Origin: Phocaeicola barnesiae DSM 18169 = JCM 13652
GTDB taxonomy: Bacteria > Bacteroidota > Bacteroidia > Bacteroidales > Bacteroidaceae
Direction: 5' to 3'
NCBI RefSeq assembly: GCF_000374585.1
Contig: NZ_KB894651.1
Span: 1 to 64,000, forward strand
Length of the DNA: 64,000 nucleotides
The first letter of the stretch is position 1; every line of letters begins with the position of its first letter. The notes below the pieces were generated by a model. It had not been told where the DNA came from. It ran no database searches and saw only the letters and a program-made list of their open reading frames with translations. A program made the position numbers and the translations under genes. Of this stretch, positions 46,033 through 54,423 are shown in pieces.

Positions 46033-46497
46033 TTACTGACGTTGAGTAGCAGAATAGTTGATTTTCAAAGCATAAGCCTGACGAAGAGCCTGTTTTACTT
46101 CTGTTACGATACCCATCTTGGTTTTAGCATCAACCTTCAGGGAAACAGTCATAAACGGTTTATCTTCCTCTTTCATGTTTTCACGTTCCTGATAAATGTA
46201 ATCCTGAACTTCAGAAGATTCAGCGAACTTGTCGTTCAACTGGATACGGTCTGTTGTACCCATCTTCTTCTGATATTCCGGCAACGGTTTACCAATGTAG
46301 ATGAAAGACACCAAAGATTTCTTTTCAAGCTTTTCCAATTCAGTTGCCTGCGGAACTTTGAACTGAACCTTCAATGTAACTTCACGCATGGTTGTTACAA
46401 TCATGAAGAAGAACAACATGGTAAAGATAAGGTCAGGCAAAGAAGAGGTATTCAACTCCGGCATGCCACGCTTACCAGTCTTATTAAATTTTCCCAT
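46033..46497 (-). CDS. exbD: ExbD/TolR-family biopolymer transport protein (second copy)
   Basis: A 154-residue ExbD-type protein. One transmembrane helix near residues 20-45 carries the conserved Asp in SSLPDLIFTMLFFFMIVTT, which takes part in proton flow. The periplasmic part ends in DAKTKMGIVTEVKQALRQA, resembling the conserved TolR/ExbD peptidoglycan-side fold. It is the last gene of the ExbB - four-helix protein - ExbD - ExbD run and begins 2 bp after the first exbD. Two non-identical ExbD subunits in series are typical of Bacteroidetes TonB motors and may form a mixed dimer inside the ExbB pentamer. Confidence 0.92.
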   Translation of the reverse strand: MGKFNKTGKRGMPELNTSSLPDLIFTMLFFFMIVTTMREVTLKVQFKVPQATELEKLEKKSLVSFIYIGKPLPEYQKKMGTTDRIQLNDKFAESSEVQDYIYQERENMKEEDKPFMTVSLKVDAKTKMGIVTEVKQALRQAYALKINYSATQRQ

Positions 46498-46499
46498 GA

Positions 46500-47087
46500 T
46501 TATTTTCCTCCATATTTTTTAGGTTCTGCTTCAGAAATCTTCTGTGGATAGTAGTCACGAATAGCTTTCTGTTCATCTTCTGAACATTCTGCATAACTCT
46601 TTCCGAACTGTGACTGAGCCAACTCATTACGTAATTCGTTGTATGCAGCAACCAGTTCATTCTGAACCTGCAGATAAGCGTCGTAACTAGTACCAACGTC
46701 GTTCTGTACAGAAATTACATGTTTTTCTGTAATCATTACGTCACCGAAATACGGCAGATGCTTCGGATGTTTTTCCGGCATATTTTCGTCGTTATTCGGA
46801 TTGGCAATGAATTCTTTTGCCCTTTCTCTCAGCTGCTTGATGTCGAACCATTCTCCACCTACCATCAACTGGTCATCCTTGTTGATTCGAACCTGGAGAA
46901 CATTTCTTTCCTTAACGATAATATCACTCTTTTCCTGATTATTTTCCGGTGGAGGAGGCAACTGTCTTGCCAAACCACGGTCAGTATCCATTGATGTTGT
47001 AATAAGGAAGAAAATAAGCAACATGAAGGCAATATCGGCCGTAGAGGTTGCATTAATCTGCGGCACATCTCTTTTCTTTTTTGCCAT
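46500..47087 (-). CDS. exbD: ExbD/TolR-family biopolymer transport protein (first copy)
   Basis: A 195-residue ExbD paralogue. The short cytoplasmic start MAKKKRDVPQINATSTADI leads into the membrane helix TADIAFMLLIFFLITTS with the conserved Asp. The periplasmic domain is longer than in its neighbour: it contains an insert with NPNNDENMPEKHPKHL and a helical tail (LVAAYNELRNELAQSQFGKS) ending in a basic YYPQKISEAEPKKYGGK. It precedes the second exbD by 2 bp and follows the four-helix protein gene by 40 bp. The tail extension is seen in Bacteroidetes ExbD pairs. Confidence 0.92.
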   Translation of the reverse strand: MAKKKRDVPQINATSTADIAFMLLIFFLITTSMDTDRGLARQLPPPPENNQEKSDIIVKERNVLQVRINKDDQLMVGGEWFDIKQLRERAKEFIANPNNDENMPEKHPKHLPYFGDVMITEKHVISVQNDVGTSYDAYLQVQNELVAAYNELRNELAQSQFGKSYAECSEDEQKAIRDYYPQKISEAEPKKYGGK

Positions 47088-47127
47088 TTTACTTACTTTA
47101 TTAAATTATTAAACTCAATGAATGATA

Positions 47128-47595
47128 TTATCTCTGTTTGAAAATACCTGTCAGGTTCAGCAATGTACCAATTGCTGCAACAACAAGCAATGCATAAGTT
47201 GAATACAGGAACATATCTGTAACTTTCAACATTGTTGCATTTTCGTAAACAGCACCACCACCCAACAATACAGGTACGTTAGAACCGATATTATATGTTA
47301 TAATTAATAATACGACCAAAAGGATCAGACCAAACAAAGACTTGATAGCGCCTTTCGGATTATCTTTCAATGCAGCACCAAACTGAAGTACTGCTGCAAT
47401 AACTGTAACAGCGACACAGACAGCAAACATACCGTACATCAGGTACATCAGGGCTGGAGTATTAGCCGGTTCAACCAAACCAGCTGCATTTGTTTCGCTG
47501 TATCCTACTCCGTAGAACATGCCCAGCACTACCAAAATCAGTGCGATGCATACATAGAATACGTAGTATGATACTTTGTATGATAATTTAGCCAT
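47128..47595 (-). CDS. Four-helix membrane protein of the ExbBD operon
   Basis: A 155-residue protein with four predicted transmembrane helices: about 10-30 (VFYVCIALILVVLGMFYGVG), 50-72 (LMYGMFAVCVAVTVIAAVLQF), 80-100 and 128-148. Connections are short, and the C-terminus is basic (KQR). I do not recognise a functional family name. It lies between the ExbB gene (8 bp) and the ExbD genes (40 bp) on the same strand. A dedicated accessory or assembly factor for the energy-transducing complex is the simplest reading, based only on position. Confidence 0.8.
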   Translation of the reverse strand: MAKLSYKVSYYVFYVCIALILVVLGMFYGVGYSETNAAGLVEPANTPALMYLMYGMFAVCVAVTVIAAVLQFGAALKDNPKGAIKSLFGLILLVVLLIITYNIGSNVPVLLGGGAVYENATMLKVTDMFLYSTYALLVVAAIGTLLNLTGIFKQR

Positions 47596-47603
47596 TGTTC
47601 TTA

Positions 47604-48407
47604 TTATTTTTTGTATTTCAAGTTGTACTTCATAATCATATCAAGCAATGTGATAGAAGAATCTTCCATCTGGCTTGTGATAGCTTCAATCTTAGACAAG
47701 ATGTAGTTATAGAATACCTGAAGAATCAAAGCAACAATCAAACCGAAGATAGTAGTAATCAAGGCAACTTTCATACCACCTGCTACAACTGTCGGAGAAA
47801 TATCACCAGCCTGCTGGATTTGGTCGAACGCCATAACCATACCGATTACAGTACCCAAGAATCCCAAAGACGGAGCCATAGCGATGAACAATGTAATCCA
47901 AGAGCATCCTTTTTCAAGGTAACCAGCCTGAACACCACCGTAAGAAACAACTGAACGTTCAACTACGTCCAAACCTTCGTCTACTCTCATCAAACCCTGA
48001 TAGCAGATAGAAGCAACAGGACCACGAGTGTTACGGCAGATTGTCTTAGCACCTTCGATATCACCTTTTTCCAAAGCGCCTTCCAATTTAGCCATCAATT
48101 TCTTAACGTCTACTTCAGCCAAGCTCAAGTAAATAATACGTTCAATACAGAAAGCCAAACCAAGTACCAATGCGATAGCAACCAAAGACATGAAGCCTGC
48201 GTCACCTTCGATAAATTTGGTTTTCAACTCTTTGTGTAAACCACCTTCTTCTACAACAACCGGTGCTGCTTCTGCTTCGTCAGCTGCTGCAACCTGTTCT
48301 GTCTGTGCCGGAGCGGCTGTAGCTGTAGAATCCTGAGCCATAGCTGTCTGAGTCATTCCAAATGAGAGGACTCCCATCACTGCAAGAATTGCAAATAACT
48401 TTTTCAT
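47604..48407 (-). CDS. exbB: ExbB/TolQ/MotA-family proton channel protein
   Basis: A 267-residue ExbB-type subunit. It starts with a signal-like hydrophobic segment ending in TAMAQ, then a polar A/E/T-rich stretch (about 25-55), an N-terminal extension common in Bacteroidetes. Three membrane helices follow: about 72-92 (GFMSLVAIALVLGLAFCIERI), about 168-190 (WITLFIAMAPSLGFLGTVIGMV) and about 208-235 (VVAGGMKVALITTIFGLIVAL). The conserved MAPSLGFLGTVIGMVMAF and the T-containing third helix form the proton channel. With ExbD it powers TonB. No clear promoter consensus is visible; a tRNA-Ser gene is just upstream. Confidence 0.95.
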   Translation of the reverse strand: MKKLFAILAVMGVLSFGMTQTAMAQDSTATAAPAQTEQVAAADEAEAAPVVVEEGGLHKELKTKFIEGDAGFMSLVAIALVLGLAFCIERIIYLSLAEVDVKKLMAKLEGALEKGDIEGAKTICRNTRGPVASICYQGLMRVDEGLDVVERSVVSYGGVQAGYLEKGCSWITLFIAMAPSLGFLGTVIGMVMAFDQIQQAGDISPTVVAGGMKVALITTIFGLIVALILQVFYNYILSKIEAITSQMEDSSITLLDMIMKYNLKYKK

Positions 48408-48483
48408 TGTGTGTCTAATTTTTAAGATTAATTAATTAATAGTTATAAATTGATTTAGTTGTTTTTCTATTAAAACCATCTTG

Positions 48484-48571
48484 CGGAGAGAACGGGATTC
48501 GAACCCGTGATACGCTTTTGACGTATACACGCTTTCCAGGCGTGCCTCTTCAACCACTCGAGCATCTCTCC
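48484..48571 (-). tRNA. tRNA-Ser (anticodon GGA)
   Basis: Read on the minus strand it begins GGAGAGATGC and ends with TCTCTCC plus discriminator G. The 7-bp acceptor stem pairs perfectly. The anticodon stem/loop is CACGC-CTGGAAA-GCGTG with anticodon GGA (48535-48537). The long variable arm TATACGTCAAAAGCGTAT and the TTCGAATC T-loop are typical of class II tRNA-Ser. It is 88 bases long and CCA is not encoded. Confidence 0.98.
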
Positions 48572-48729
48572 TTGGGCCATTCGGAATAGGCTTTCTTCTT
48601 AAATCGGGTGCAAATTACAAATAAAAATGCGAACTGCAAGCGATTTCCGTTACAAATGTATCTTTTTTTTTCATGATACATCACATCTGACCGGCAAAAG
48701 TTTTCCTTATCCCCTAAAATTAATAAAAA

Positions 48730-49521
48730 TTAAAAGGTACGGGAGGCTTTTGAGAATACTTTCAGGGCATTTCCGGTGGTTTGAGCGGCAATTTCATCCA
48801 ATGACGTTCCGTAGATATCGGACAATTTTTCGGCCACATTGACCAGATAAGCGCTCTCATTCCGTTTTCCCCGATGAGGGACGGGAGCCAGATACGGAGA
48901 ATCTGTCTCCAGCACCACCCGCTCCAAAGGGATATGCTTCAAGACCTCAGGCAACGTACTTTTCTTATAAGTCACCGTTCCGTTTATACCTAACATGAAG
49001 TTTTCATATTCCAACAGAGGAGCAGCCTCTTCCACCGACCCGGAGAAGCAATGGAAAATACCGGAGAGAGCAGGTTCCTTACGGTAGGGTTCCAACACCT
49101 CCAAGACCTCCGGATAAGCACTTCGGCTATGAATACTCAACGGAAGTTCAAACTCCAAGGCCCATTGCACCTGAATATCGAAAGCTTTCATCTGTTCGCT
49201 ACGGAACGTACGGTCCCAATACAAATCAATACCGACCTCACCGATACCGTAAAAAGTTTCCGGGCCCCGTAGCCAAGCCTCGACCGCCGCCAACCGTTTC
49301 TCCCAATCAGCATCGACAGAGGTAGGATGCAAACCAATCATCGGATAACAGGCCGGATGCGTCTTGCAAGTAGACAGAAGTGATTCCACCGATGTATCAT
49401 CAATATTCGGCATAAACAAGCGATAGACTCCCGATTCACGGGCACGGATAATCGCCAAGTCGCGGTCTTCATCAAACTCTTCAGTAAACAAATGCGTATG
49501 TGTATCTGTCAGTAACGTCAT
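48730..49521 (-). CDS. TatD-family metal-dependent hydrolase
   Basis: A 263-residue TatD-type DNase/hydrolase. The barrel opens with the metal-binding TDTHTHLFTEEFD. Other metal ligands and family motifs follow: the Glu in GIGEVGIDLYWD, the His in LPLSIHSRSAY and in GIFHCFSGS, and the Asp in VLETDSPYLAP. Bacterial TatD proteins have 3'-5' exonuclease activity and roles in DNA repair or quality control; the substrate here is not fixed. The start is 4 bp after the polyprenyl synthase stop, so the two are co-transcribed. The same gene pair is common in Bacteroides. Confidence 0.95.
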   Translation of the reverse strand: MTLLTDTHTHLFTEEFDEDRDLAIIRARESGVYRLFMPNIDDTSVESLLSTCKTHPACYPMIGLHPTSVDADWEKRLAAVEAWLRGPETFYGIGEVGIDLYWDRTFRSEQMKAFDIQVQWALEFELPLSIHSRSAYPEVLEVLEPYRKEPALSGIFHCFSGSVEEAAPLLEYENFMLGINGTVTYKKSTLPEVLKHIPLERVVLETDSPYLAPVPHRGKRNESAYLVNVAEKLSDIYGTSLDEIAAQTTGNALKVFSKASRTF

Positions 49522-49525
49522 AAGC

Positions 49526-50509
49526 TTATAAATTACGGTTCATTAAACTGAATACAAAATCATGCAGGTTTCTTTTCAAGGATGCTTCGACATCCACTGC
49601 GTCCAGCAGGTGCAAGCCATCCTGATAGTAGGCTTCGATTCGTTCCTTGCACAACCCGGCAATTCCTACCTTATTATATATATCAGTGACGGCAGCAATC
49701 TTCTTAGCCGGTTCATAGCCTGTGGCCGCTATCCATTTCATCAGTTCAGCCTTCAGTTCGCCCTCTGCCTTCTCTAATGCGGTAATCAGCATATAGGTTT
49801 TCTTATTGCATAAAATGTCACCGCCTATTTTCTTTCCGAACACAGCCGGATCGCCATACACATCGAGGTAATCATCCTGCAACTGGAAAGCCAAGCCCAT
49901 CCGAATGCCGAAGTCGTACAAACGGTTTGCATCTTCCTCCGAAGCACCTCCCAAAATGGCTCCGATCTTCAACGATGCCGCCAACAGCACAGAAGTCTTC
50001 AACCGAATCATCTCAATGTATTCATCCACCGTAACATCCATCCGGGTTTCAAATTCCATATCCCACTGCTGCCCTTCACAGACTTCCAAAGCAGTCTGCC
50101 CGAACACCTTCATCACCTCCTGGATTTTACCAACCGGACACTGTTCCATCATGAAACGATATGAAAGAATCAACATAGCATCTCCTGAAAGAATTGCTGT
50201 GTTCTCATTCCACTTCTTATGTACCGTAGGTTTTTTACGGCGCATGTCTGCCTTATCCATCAAGTCATCATGCAACAATGTAAAGTTATGATAAGTCTCG
50301 ATTCCGGTAGCTTGCCACAGAATCGAATCGACATCTTCTTTATAAAGATTATAGGCCAGCAACATCAGGACCGGACGCAAACGTTTTCCACCCAAATCGA
50401 GCACATATTTAATCGGATCGTACATTCCCATCGGTTCGCGGGCATAATCCGATTTTGCGATAAATTCCTGCACCTTTGCCAGTAGCTGTTCACTGCTCAA
50501 TTGTTCCAT
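49526..50509 (-). CDS. Polyprenyl diphosphate synthase
   Basis: A 327-residue all-helical prenyltransferase. The first Asp-rich motif is LLHDDLMDKADMRRKK (about residues 76-91), and the second is LQDDYLDVYGD (about 214-224). The upstream GGKRLRPVLMLLAYNLY binds diphosphate. It condenses isopentenyl diphosphate onto allylic diphosphates to make geranyl, farnesyl or longer chains for quinones and undecaprenyl carriers. Chain length cannot be read reliably from sequence. It stands in an apparent operon with tatD (4 bp). The terminator at 50545 separates it from tonB upstream. Confidence 0.95.
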   Translation of the reverse strand: MEQLSSEQLLAKVQEFIAKSDYAREPMGMYDPIKYVLDLGGKRLRPVLMLLAYNLYKEDVDSILWQATGIETYHNFTLLHDDLMDKADMRRKKPTVHKKWNENTAILSGDAMLILSYRFMMEQCPVGKIQEVMKVFGQTALEVCEGQQWDMEFETRMDVTVDEYIEMIRLKTSVLLAASLKIGAILGGASEEDANRLYDFGIRMGLAFQLQDDYLDVYGDPAVFGKKIGGDILCNKKTYMLITALEKAEGELKAELMKWIAATGYEPAKKIAAVTDIYNKVGIAGLCKERIEAYYQDGLHLLDAVDVEASLKRNLHDFVFSLMNRNL

Positions 50510-50544
50510 ACATCAGATTTTAGAGGTTTCCAATCAAAGAATAA

Positions 50545-50572
50545 AAAAGGCTGCCCATTGAGCAGCCTTTTT
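50545..50572 (-). terminator. tonB terminator
   Basis: AAAAGGCTGC (50545-50554) pairs with GCAGCCTTTT (50562-50571), loop CCATTGA. A T run follows on the minus strand. Confidence 0.88.
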
Positions 50573-50589
50573 ACTATACTTTCCAAATA

Positions 50590-51282
50590 TTACTGCAACT
50601 TGAAGGTTACAGGCACGGTATATTTTACACGTACTGCCTTACCACGCTGCTTACCTGGTTTCCACTTCGGCATCATCATGATCACACGGAGTGCTTCCTT
50701 ATCCAGATACGGGTCTACTGAACGCATAACTACCGGGTCAACGATAGAACCGTCACGGTTAACCACGAACTGAACGATAACACGTCCCTGTACACCATTT
50801 TCCTGTGCGATAGTCGGATACTTGATGTTCTTAGCCAAGAACTTCAAACATTCAGCCATACCACCCGGGAATTCCGGCATCTCTTCTACTACCTGGAAGA
50901 TCTGCTGTTCTTCCACTTCTTCTTCCTCAACTTCAACAGGTGCCTGCTGTACGACTACGACAGCTTCACCGACTTCTTCTGAAGTTGCGATGGTAGATTC
51001 TTCAACGTTTGCATCGTTTTCAGCGATCTGCAATACTTCTTCCATCTTCGGAGCTTCAGGAGGAGGAGGAGGAGCCTGAGGTTGTTCTTGTTGTTCCGTG
51101 ATAGGAACCATTTCTTCTTCAAACGCAGGTTCTACGACACCAGTATCGGTAGTGACCTTTTTGTCACGTTCTGTCCATTCGAACGCAACAAACATCGCTG
51201 CCAATATCAGCACGAAACCAATCAACAGACCAGTCGTTTTCTTTCCTTCAAGGTCCGCTTTCGGCGATTTTTTAATTTCCAT
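50590..51282 (-). CDS. tonB: Energy transducer TonB
   Basis: A 230-residue TonB. A cytoplasmic N-terminus (MEIKKSPKADLEGKK) precedes the anchor helix (about 18-35, GLLIGFVLILAAMFVAFEW). A proline-rich hinge follows (QEQPQAPPPPPEAPK), then an acidic linker (VEVEEEEVEEQQ). The C-terminal domain (about 145-230) holds the family pattern NIKYPTIAQENGVQGRVIVQFVV and ends in MMPKWKPGKQRGKAVRVKYTVPVTFKLQ-type strands. It transmits proton-motive force from ExbB/ExbD to the TonB-dependent receptors, including the two encoded in this window. A TTTG-N22-TACATTTG promoter lies 36 bp upstream. The ExbBD genes are 2.2 kb away on the same strand. Confidence 0.96.
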   Translation of the reverse strand: MEIKKSPKADLEGKKTTGLLIGFVLILAAMFVAFEWTERDKKVTTDTGVVEPAFEEEMVPITEQQEQPQAPPPPPEAPKMEEVLQIAENDANVEESTIATSEEVGEAVVVVQQAPVEVEEEEVEEQQIFQVVEEMPEFPGGMAECLKFLAKNIKYPTIAQENGVQGRVIVQFVVNRDGSIVDPVVMRSVDPYLDKEALRVIMMMPKWKPGKQRGKAVRVKYTVPVTFKLQ

Positions 51283-51317
51283 AAAATGAATTTATAGGTT
51301 AATGTTTCTCTGTCCGG

Positions 51318-51351
51318 CAAATGTAGCATTAATTTGTGAAAACCCAACAAA
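51318..51351 (-). promoter_or_regulatory. tonB promoter
   Basis: On the minus strand TTTG (51348-51351), 22 bases, TACATTTG (51318-51325). Both elements are exact; the spacer is one base over the usual range. Confidence 0.6.
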
Positions 51352-51442
51352 TTATCCGAAAAAAATTACAGAACGACAAAACATTTTAGCATCTCTTCCA
51401 TTTCGCCCATCTTTCACCATCCTTCCATGGAGCGAGGAGGAT

Positions 51443-51554
51443 CTCTCCGCTCACCTTTCACTATCTTTCCATAAGACAGGATGCGGTTCGGAAGAGTCAA
51501 ACTTGAAAAACTTTGTTTTTCGTTTGCCTCTCCGCTCACCTTTCACTATCTTTG
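51443..51554 (+). repeat. Promoter-bearing dispersed repeat, copy upstream of cmk
   Basis: The block 51462-51554 matches 30831-30923 (upstream of aroA) at about 83 of 93 positions without gaps. The start CTCTCCGCTCACC (51443) recurs at 51528, an internal 85-bp duplication. The first copy of the -7 has decayed to TATCTTTC. The second keeps TATCTTTG and would be active. No open frame is found. The segment looks like a small dispersed element that supplies a promoter. Confidence 0.8.
51523..51554 (+). promoter_or_regulatory. cmk promoter, inside the dispersed repeat
   Basis: TTTG (51523-51526), 20 bases, TATCTTTG (51547-51554): a perfect consensus, 41 bases before the cmk ATG. Confidence 0.85.
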
Positions 51555-51595
51555 AACCGTTTACAGATTCCCAGTAACTTACTAAACTGAAAATC

Positions 51596-52294
51596 ATGAA
51601 GAAGATTATCATTGCCATTGACGGCTTCTCTTCGTGCGGAAAAAGCACGATGGCCAAAGACCTGGCCCGCGAAATCGGATACATTTATATAGATAGTGGC
51701 GCAATGTACCGTGCCGTCACCCTTTACTGCATCGAGCAAGGCTTGTTTGACGAAGCCGGCAACATCGATGAAGAGACCTTGAAAGCCCACATGAATGACA
51801 TTCACATCTCGTTCCAACTGAACCCGGAAACCCAACGCCCGGTGACTTACCTGAACGGTGTAAATGTAGAAGACCGCATCCGTTCACTGGAAGTATCCTC
51901 ACACGTCAGTCCGGTTGCCGCTTTGGGCTTCGTACGCGAAGCATTGGTCAAGCAACAACAGCAAATGGGTAAAGAAAAAGGTATCGTCATGGACGGACGA
52001 GACATCGGAACCGCCGTTTTCCCGGAAGCCGAACTGAAGATATTCGTTACCGCTTCGGCCGAAATCCGTGCCCAACGCCGGTACGATGAACTGAAGGCCA
52101 AAGGCCAGGAAGCCTCTTTCGAAGACATTCTCCGGAATGTAGAAGAGCGCGACCGCATCGACCAGAGCCGTGCTGTCAGTCCGCTCCGTAAGGCTGACGA
52201 CGCTATCTTACTGGACAACAGCCACCTGACCATTGCCGAGCAGAAAGAATGGTTGAAAACCCAATTTGAAAAAGCGACCCATGCAACGTGTTGA
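51596..52294 (+). CDS. cmk: Cytidylate kinase
   Basis: A 232-residue (d)CMP kinase. It converts CMP and dCMP to diphosphates with ATP. The P-loop is [11 protein letters not shown] (about residues 8-18). The NMP-binding part contains [15 protein letters not shown]. The [21 protein letters not shown] region, with MDGRDIGT, is the family signature. The LID region holds [12 protein letters not shown] and [19 protein letters not shown]. Its last 14 bases overlap the start of ispH, so the two genes are translationally coupled. The transcript begins from the promoter carried by the dispersed repeat. Confidence 0.97.
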   Translation: MKKIIIAIDGFSSCGKSTMAKDLAREIGYIYIDSGAMYRAVTLYCIEQGLFDEAGNIDEETLKAHMNDIHISFQLNPETQRPVTYLNGVNVEDRIRSLEVSSHVSPVAALGFVREALVKQQQQMGKEKGIVMDGRDIGTAVFPEAELKIFVTASAEIRAQRRYDELKAKGQEASFEDILRNVEERDRIDQSRAVSPLRKADDAILLDNSHLTIAEQKEWLKTQFEKATHATC

Positions 52295-53153
52295 GATAGA
52301 CGAAGGTTCAGGATTCTGTTTCGGAGTGACTACCGCCATCCGGAAAGCAGAAGAAGAACTGGCAAAGGGTGAAACACTCTATTGCCTGGGAGATATTGTA
52401 CACAACGGACAGGAATGCGAACGATTGGAAAAGCTGGGGTTGGTAACCATCAATCACGAAGAATTTGCCAAGCTGAAACACGCCAAAGTCCTGCTCCGTG
52501 CCCACGGGGAACCTCCCGAAACCTATCAGTTGGCCAAGGAGAACCACATCGAAATCATCGATGCTACCTGTCCGGTGGTCCTTCAGCTACAGAAACGTAT
52601 CAAACAGGAGTACAATGCCACTCCTGCCGACCGGGAGAAACAGATTGTCATCTACGGAAAAAACGGCCATGCAGAAGTGTTGGGCCTGGTAGGACAAACA
52701 GAAGGCAAGGCCATTGTCATCGAGAAACTGGAGGAAGTACACAAGCTGGATTTCAACAAAGACATCCGTCTCTATTCACAGACCACAAAGTCGCTCGACG
52801 AGTTCCGGCAGATTGTAGCCTACATCGAAGAACATATCGCCCCAACAGCGACGTTCCAGTATTTCGATACCATCTGCCGGCAAGTAGCCAACCGTATGCC
52901 GAATATCCGACGGTTTGCCGCCGCACATGACCTGATCTTTTTTGTTTGCGGCCACAAAAGCTCCAACGGAAAAATCCTCTTCGAGGAATGCAAGAAAGTC
53001 AATCCAAATTCCTATCGGATAGACCAGCCGGAGGAAATAGACCGGAAACTGATTCAGAATATAGGATCAATCGGCATCTGCGGAGCGACTTCCACCCCCA
53101 AATGGCTGATGGAAGCCTGCAAAAAAGTAATCAGGGACGAAGAGTCCTTATAA
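52281..53153 (+). CDS. ispH: 4-hydroxy-3-methylbut-2-enyl diphosphate reductase
   Basis: A 290-residue IspH (LytB). It makes isopentenyl and dimethylallyl diphosphate, the last step of the MEP pathway, using a 4Fe-4S cluster. Three cluster cysteines are seen: in GFCFGVTTA (about residue 13), IDATCPVV (about 98) and [11 protein letters not shown] (about 275). Histidines in the substrate pocket lie in DIVHNGQE and [10 protein letters not shown]. The start at 52281 ([12 protein letters not shown]) is preferred over the upstream TTG at 52266. It overlaps cmk by 14 bp. The product feeds the polyprenyl synthase encoded nearby. Confidence 0.97.
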   Translation: MQRVEIDEGSGFCFGVTTAIRKAEEELAKGETLYCLGDIVHNGQECERLEKLGLVTINHEEFAKLKHAKVLLRAHGEPPETYQLAKENHIEIIDATCPVVLQLQKRIKQEYNATPADREKQIVIYGKNGHAEVLGLVGQTEGKAIVIEKLEEVHKLDFNKDIRLYSQTTKSLDEFRQIVAYIEEHIAPTATFQYFDTICRQVANRMPNIRRFAAAHDLIFFVCGHKSSNGKILFEECKKVNPNSYRIDQPEEIDRKLIQNIGSIGICGATSTPKWLMEACKKVIRDEESL

Positions 53154-53209
53154 TGTAAAAACAATGATAAAAAAATGTGTTTTTCATCACGTGATTACGG
53201 GTAATTTTA

Positions 53210-53217
53210 TACATTTG
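53210..53217 (+). promoter_or_regulatory. pfkA -7 element
   Basis: TACATTTG matches the consensus exactly, 31 bases before the pfkA ATG. A TTTTT tract about 25 bases upstream is the only candidate for a -33. Confidence 0.5.
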
Positions 53218-53248
53218 CATCAGTAAAATCAAACTAACTATAAAAACT

Positions 53249-54229
53249 ATGGGAAGTATTAAATGCATCGGTATTCTTACGTCAGGAGGCGATGCCCCGG
53301 GTATGAATGCAGCCATCCGTGCGGTCACACGTTCTGCCATATTCAACGGATTGCAAGTAAAAGGTATCTACAGAGGTTATAAAGGATTGATTACAGGCGA
53401 AATCAAGGAATTCCGCACAGAAAATGTAAGTAACATCATCCAACTAGGAGGTACGATTCTGAAAACAGCCCGCTGCCAGGAATTCAAGACTCCTGAAGGG
53501 CGTCAGATTGCGTATGAAACCATGCAGCGAGAAGGTATCGACGCTTTGGTTGTCATCGGTGGTGACGGTTCATTGACCGGCGCGCGTCTGTTGGCCCAAG
53601 AATTCGATATACCTTGTATCGGTCTGCCAGGTACCATCGACAATGACCTGTATGGCACCGATACGACTATCGGTTATGATACAGCCTTAAATACCATTTT
53701 GGACGCTGTTGACAAGATCCGTGATACCGCTACCTCACACGAACGTCTGTTCTTTGTAGAAGTTATGGGACGTGATGCCGGTTTTCTGGCATTGAACGGT
53801 GCTATCGCTGCAGGTGCAGAAGCAGCCATTATTCCGGAATTCAATACAGAAGTAGACCAGTTGGAGGAAGTAATCAACAACGGCTTCCGCAAATCAAAGA
53901 GCAGTTCCATCGTATTGGTGGCTGAAAGTGAAATCACCGGTGGAGCCATGCATTACGCAGAACGTGTAAAGAACGAATATCCACAGTACGATACCCGTGT
54001 CACCATCCTCGGACACTTGCAGCGCGGCGGTCGTCCGACTGCACACGACCGTATCATCGCCAGCCGTATGGGTGTAGCCAGTATTCAGGCTCTGATGGAA
54101 GGACAGCGTAACGTAATGATTGGTATTCAAGATGATGAAATCGTTTATGTACCGTTCACCAAGGCTATCAAGAACGACAAGCCGATTGACCGTGAACTGG
54201 TGAATGTGCTTCGCGAACTGTCTATCTGA
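53249..54229 (+). CDS. pfkA: ATP-dependent 6-phosphofructokinase
   Basis: A 326-residue glycolytic phosphofructokinase, close in length to E. coli PfkA (320). ATP-binding [14 protein letters not shown] (about 12-25), [10 protein letters not shown] with Gly at the position that favours ATP over pyrophosphate, and the catalytic [21 protein letters not shown] are all present. The later [10 protein letters not shown] and [15 protein letters not shown] bind fructose 6-phosphate and the allosteric site. It is monocistronic with a -7 element before it and a strong hairpin after it. Confidence 0.97.
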   Translation: MGSIKCIGILTSGGDAPGMNAAIRAVTRSAIFNGLQVKGIYRGYKGLITGEIKEFRTENVSNIIQLGGTILKTARCQEFKTPEGRQIAYETMQREGIDALVVIGGDGSLTGARLLAQEFDIPCIGLPGTIDNDLYGTDTTIGYDTALNTILDAVDKIRDTATSHERLFFVEVMGRDAGFLALNGAIAAGAEAAIIPEFNTEVDQLEEVINNGFRKSKSSSIVLVAESEITGGAMHYAERVKNEYPQYDTRVTILGHLQRGGRPTAHDRIIASRMGVASIQALMEGQRNVMIGIQDDEIVYVPFTKAIKNDKPIDRELVNVLRELSI

Positions 54230-54268
54230 TACCGTACTCCGATAAGAGATACAACCCTCTATCATATC

Positions 54269-54304
54269 AATCGCCCGGATTTTCCTACGAAAGTCCGGGC
54301 GATT
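54269..54304 (+). terminator. pfkA terminator
   Basis: AATCGCCCGGA (54269-54279) pairs with TCCGGGCGATT (54294-54304). An outer GATACAA/TTGTATC pairing extends it. Confidence 0.8.
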
Positions 54305-54329
54305 TGTATCCATAAAATCCTTTCTCCAA

Positions 54330-54412
54330 AAACGAACGGACATTCCAGTCCAAACGAACGCCCATTTTGATTCAAACGATTAGACATCTTCATCAAAACG
54401 GGCGTTCGTTTT
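54330..54412. repeat. 22-bp phased repeat array C (four units)
   Basis: Four 17-base cores start at 54330, 54352, 54374 and 54396, all beginning AAACG: AAACGAACGGACATTCC, AAACGAACGCCCATTTT, AAACGATTAGACATCTT and AAACGGGCGTTCGTTTT. Spacers are AGTCC, GATTC and CATCA. Units 2 and 4 are near reverse complements (AACGAACGCCC with GGGCGTTCGTT), with unit 3 in the loop. It ends 11 bases after the meaB stop and 21 bases after the pfkA hairpin. Phase, length and palindromic pairing match arrays A and B. Confidence 0.88.
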
Positions 54413-54423
54413 TCCGGCACACA

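Noticed and set aside
45837..46049. 70-codon plus-strand frame before the ExbD gene
   Set aside because: It crosses the ExbD terminator and the ExbD stop, and has no coding features.
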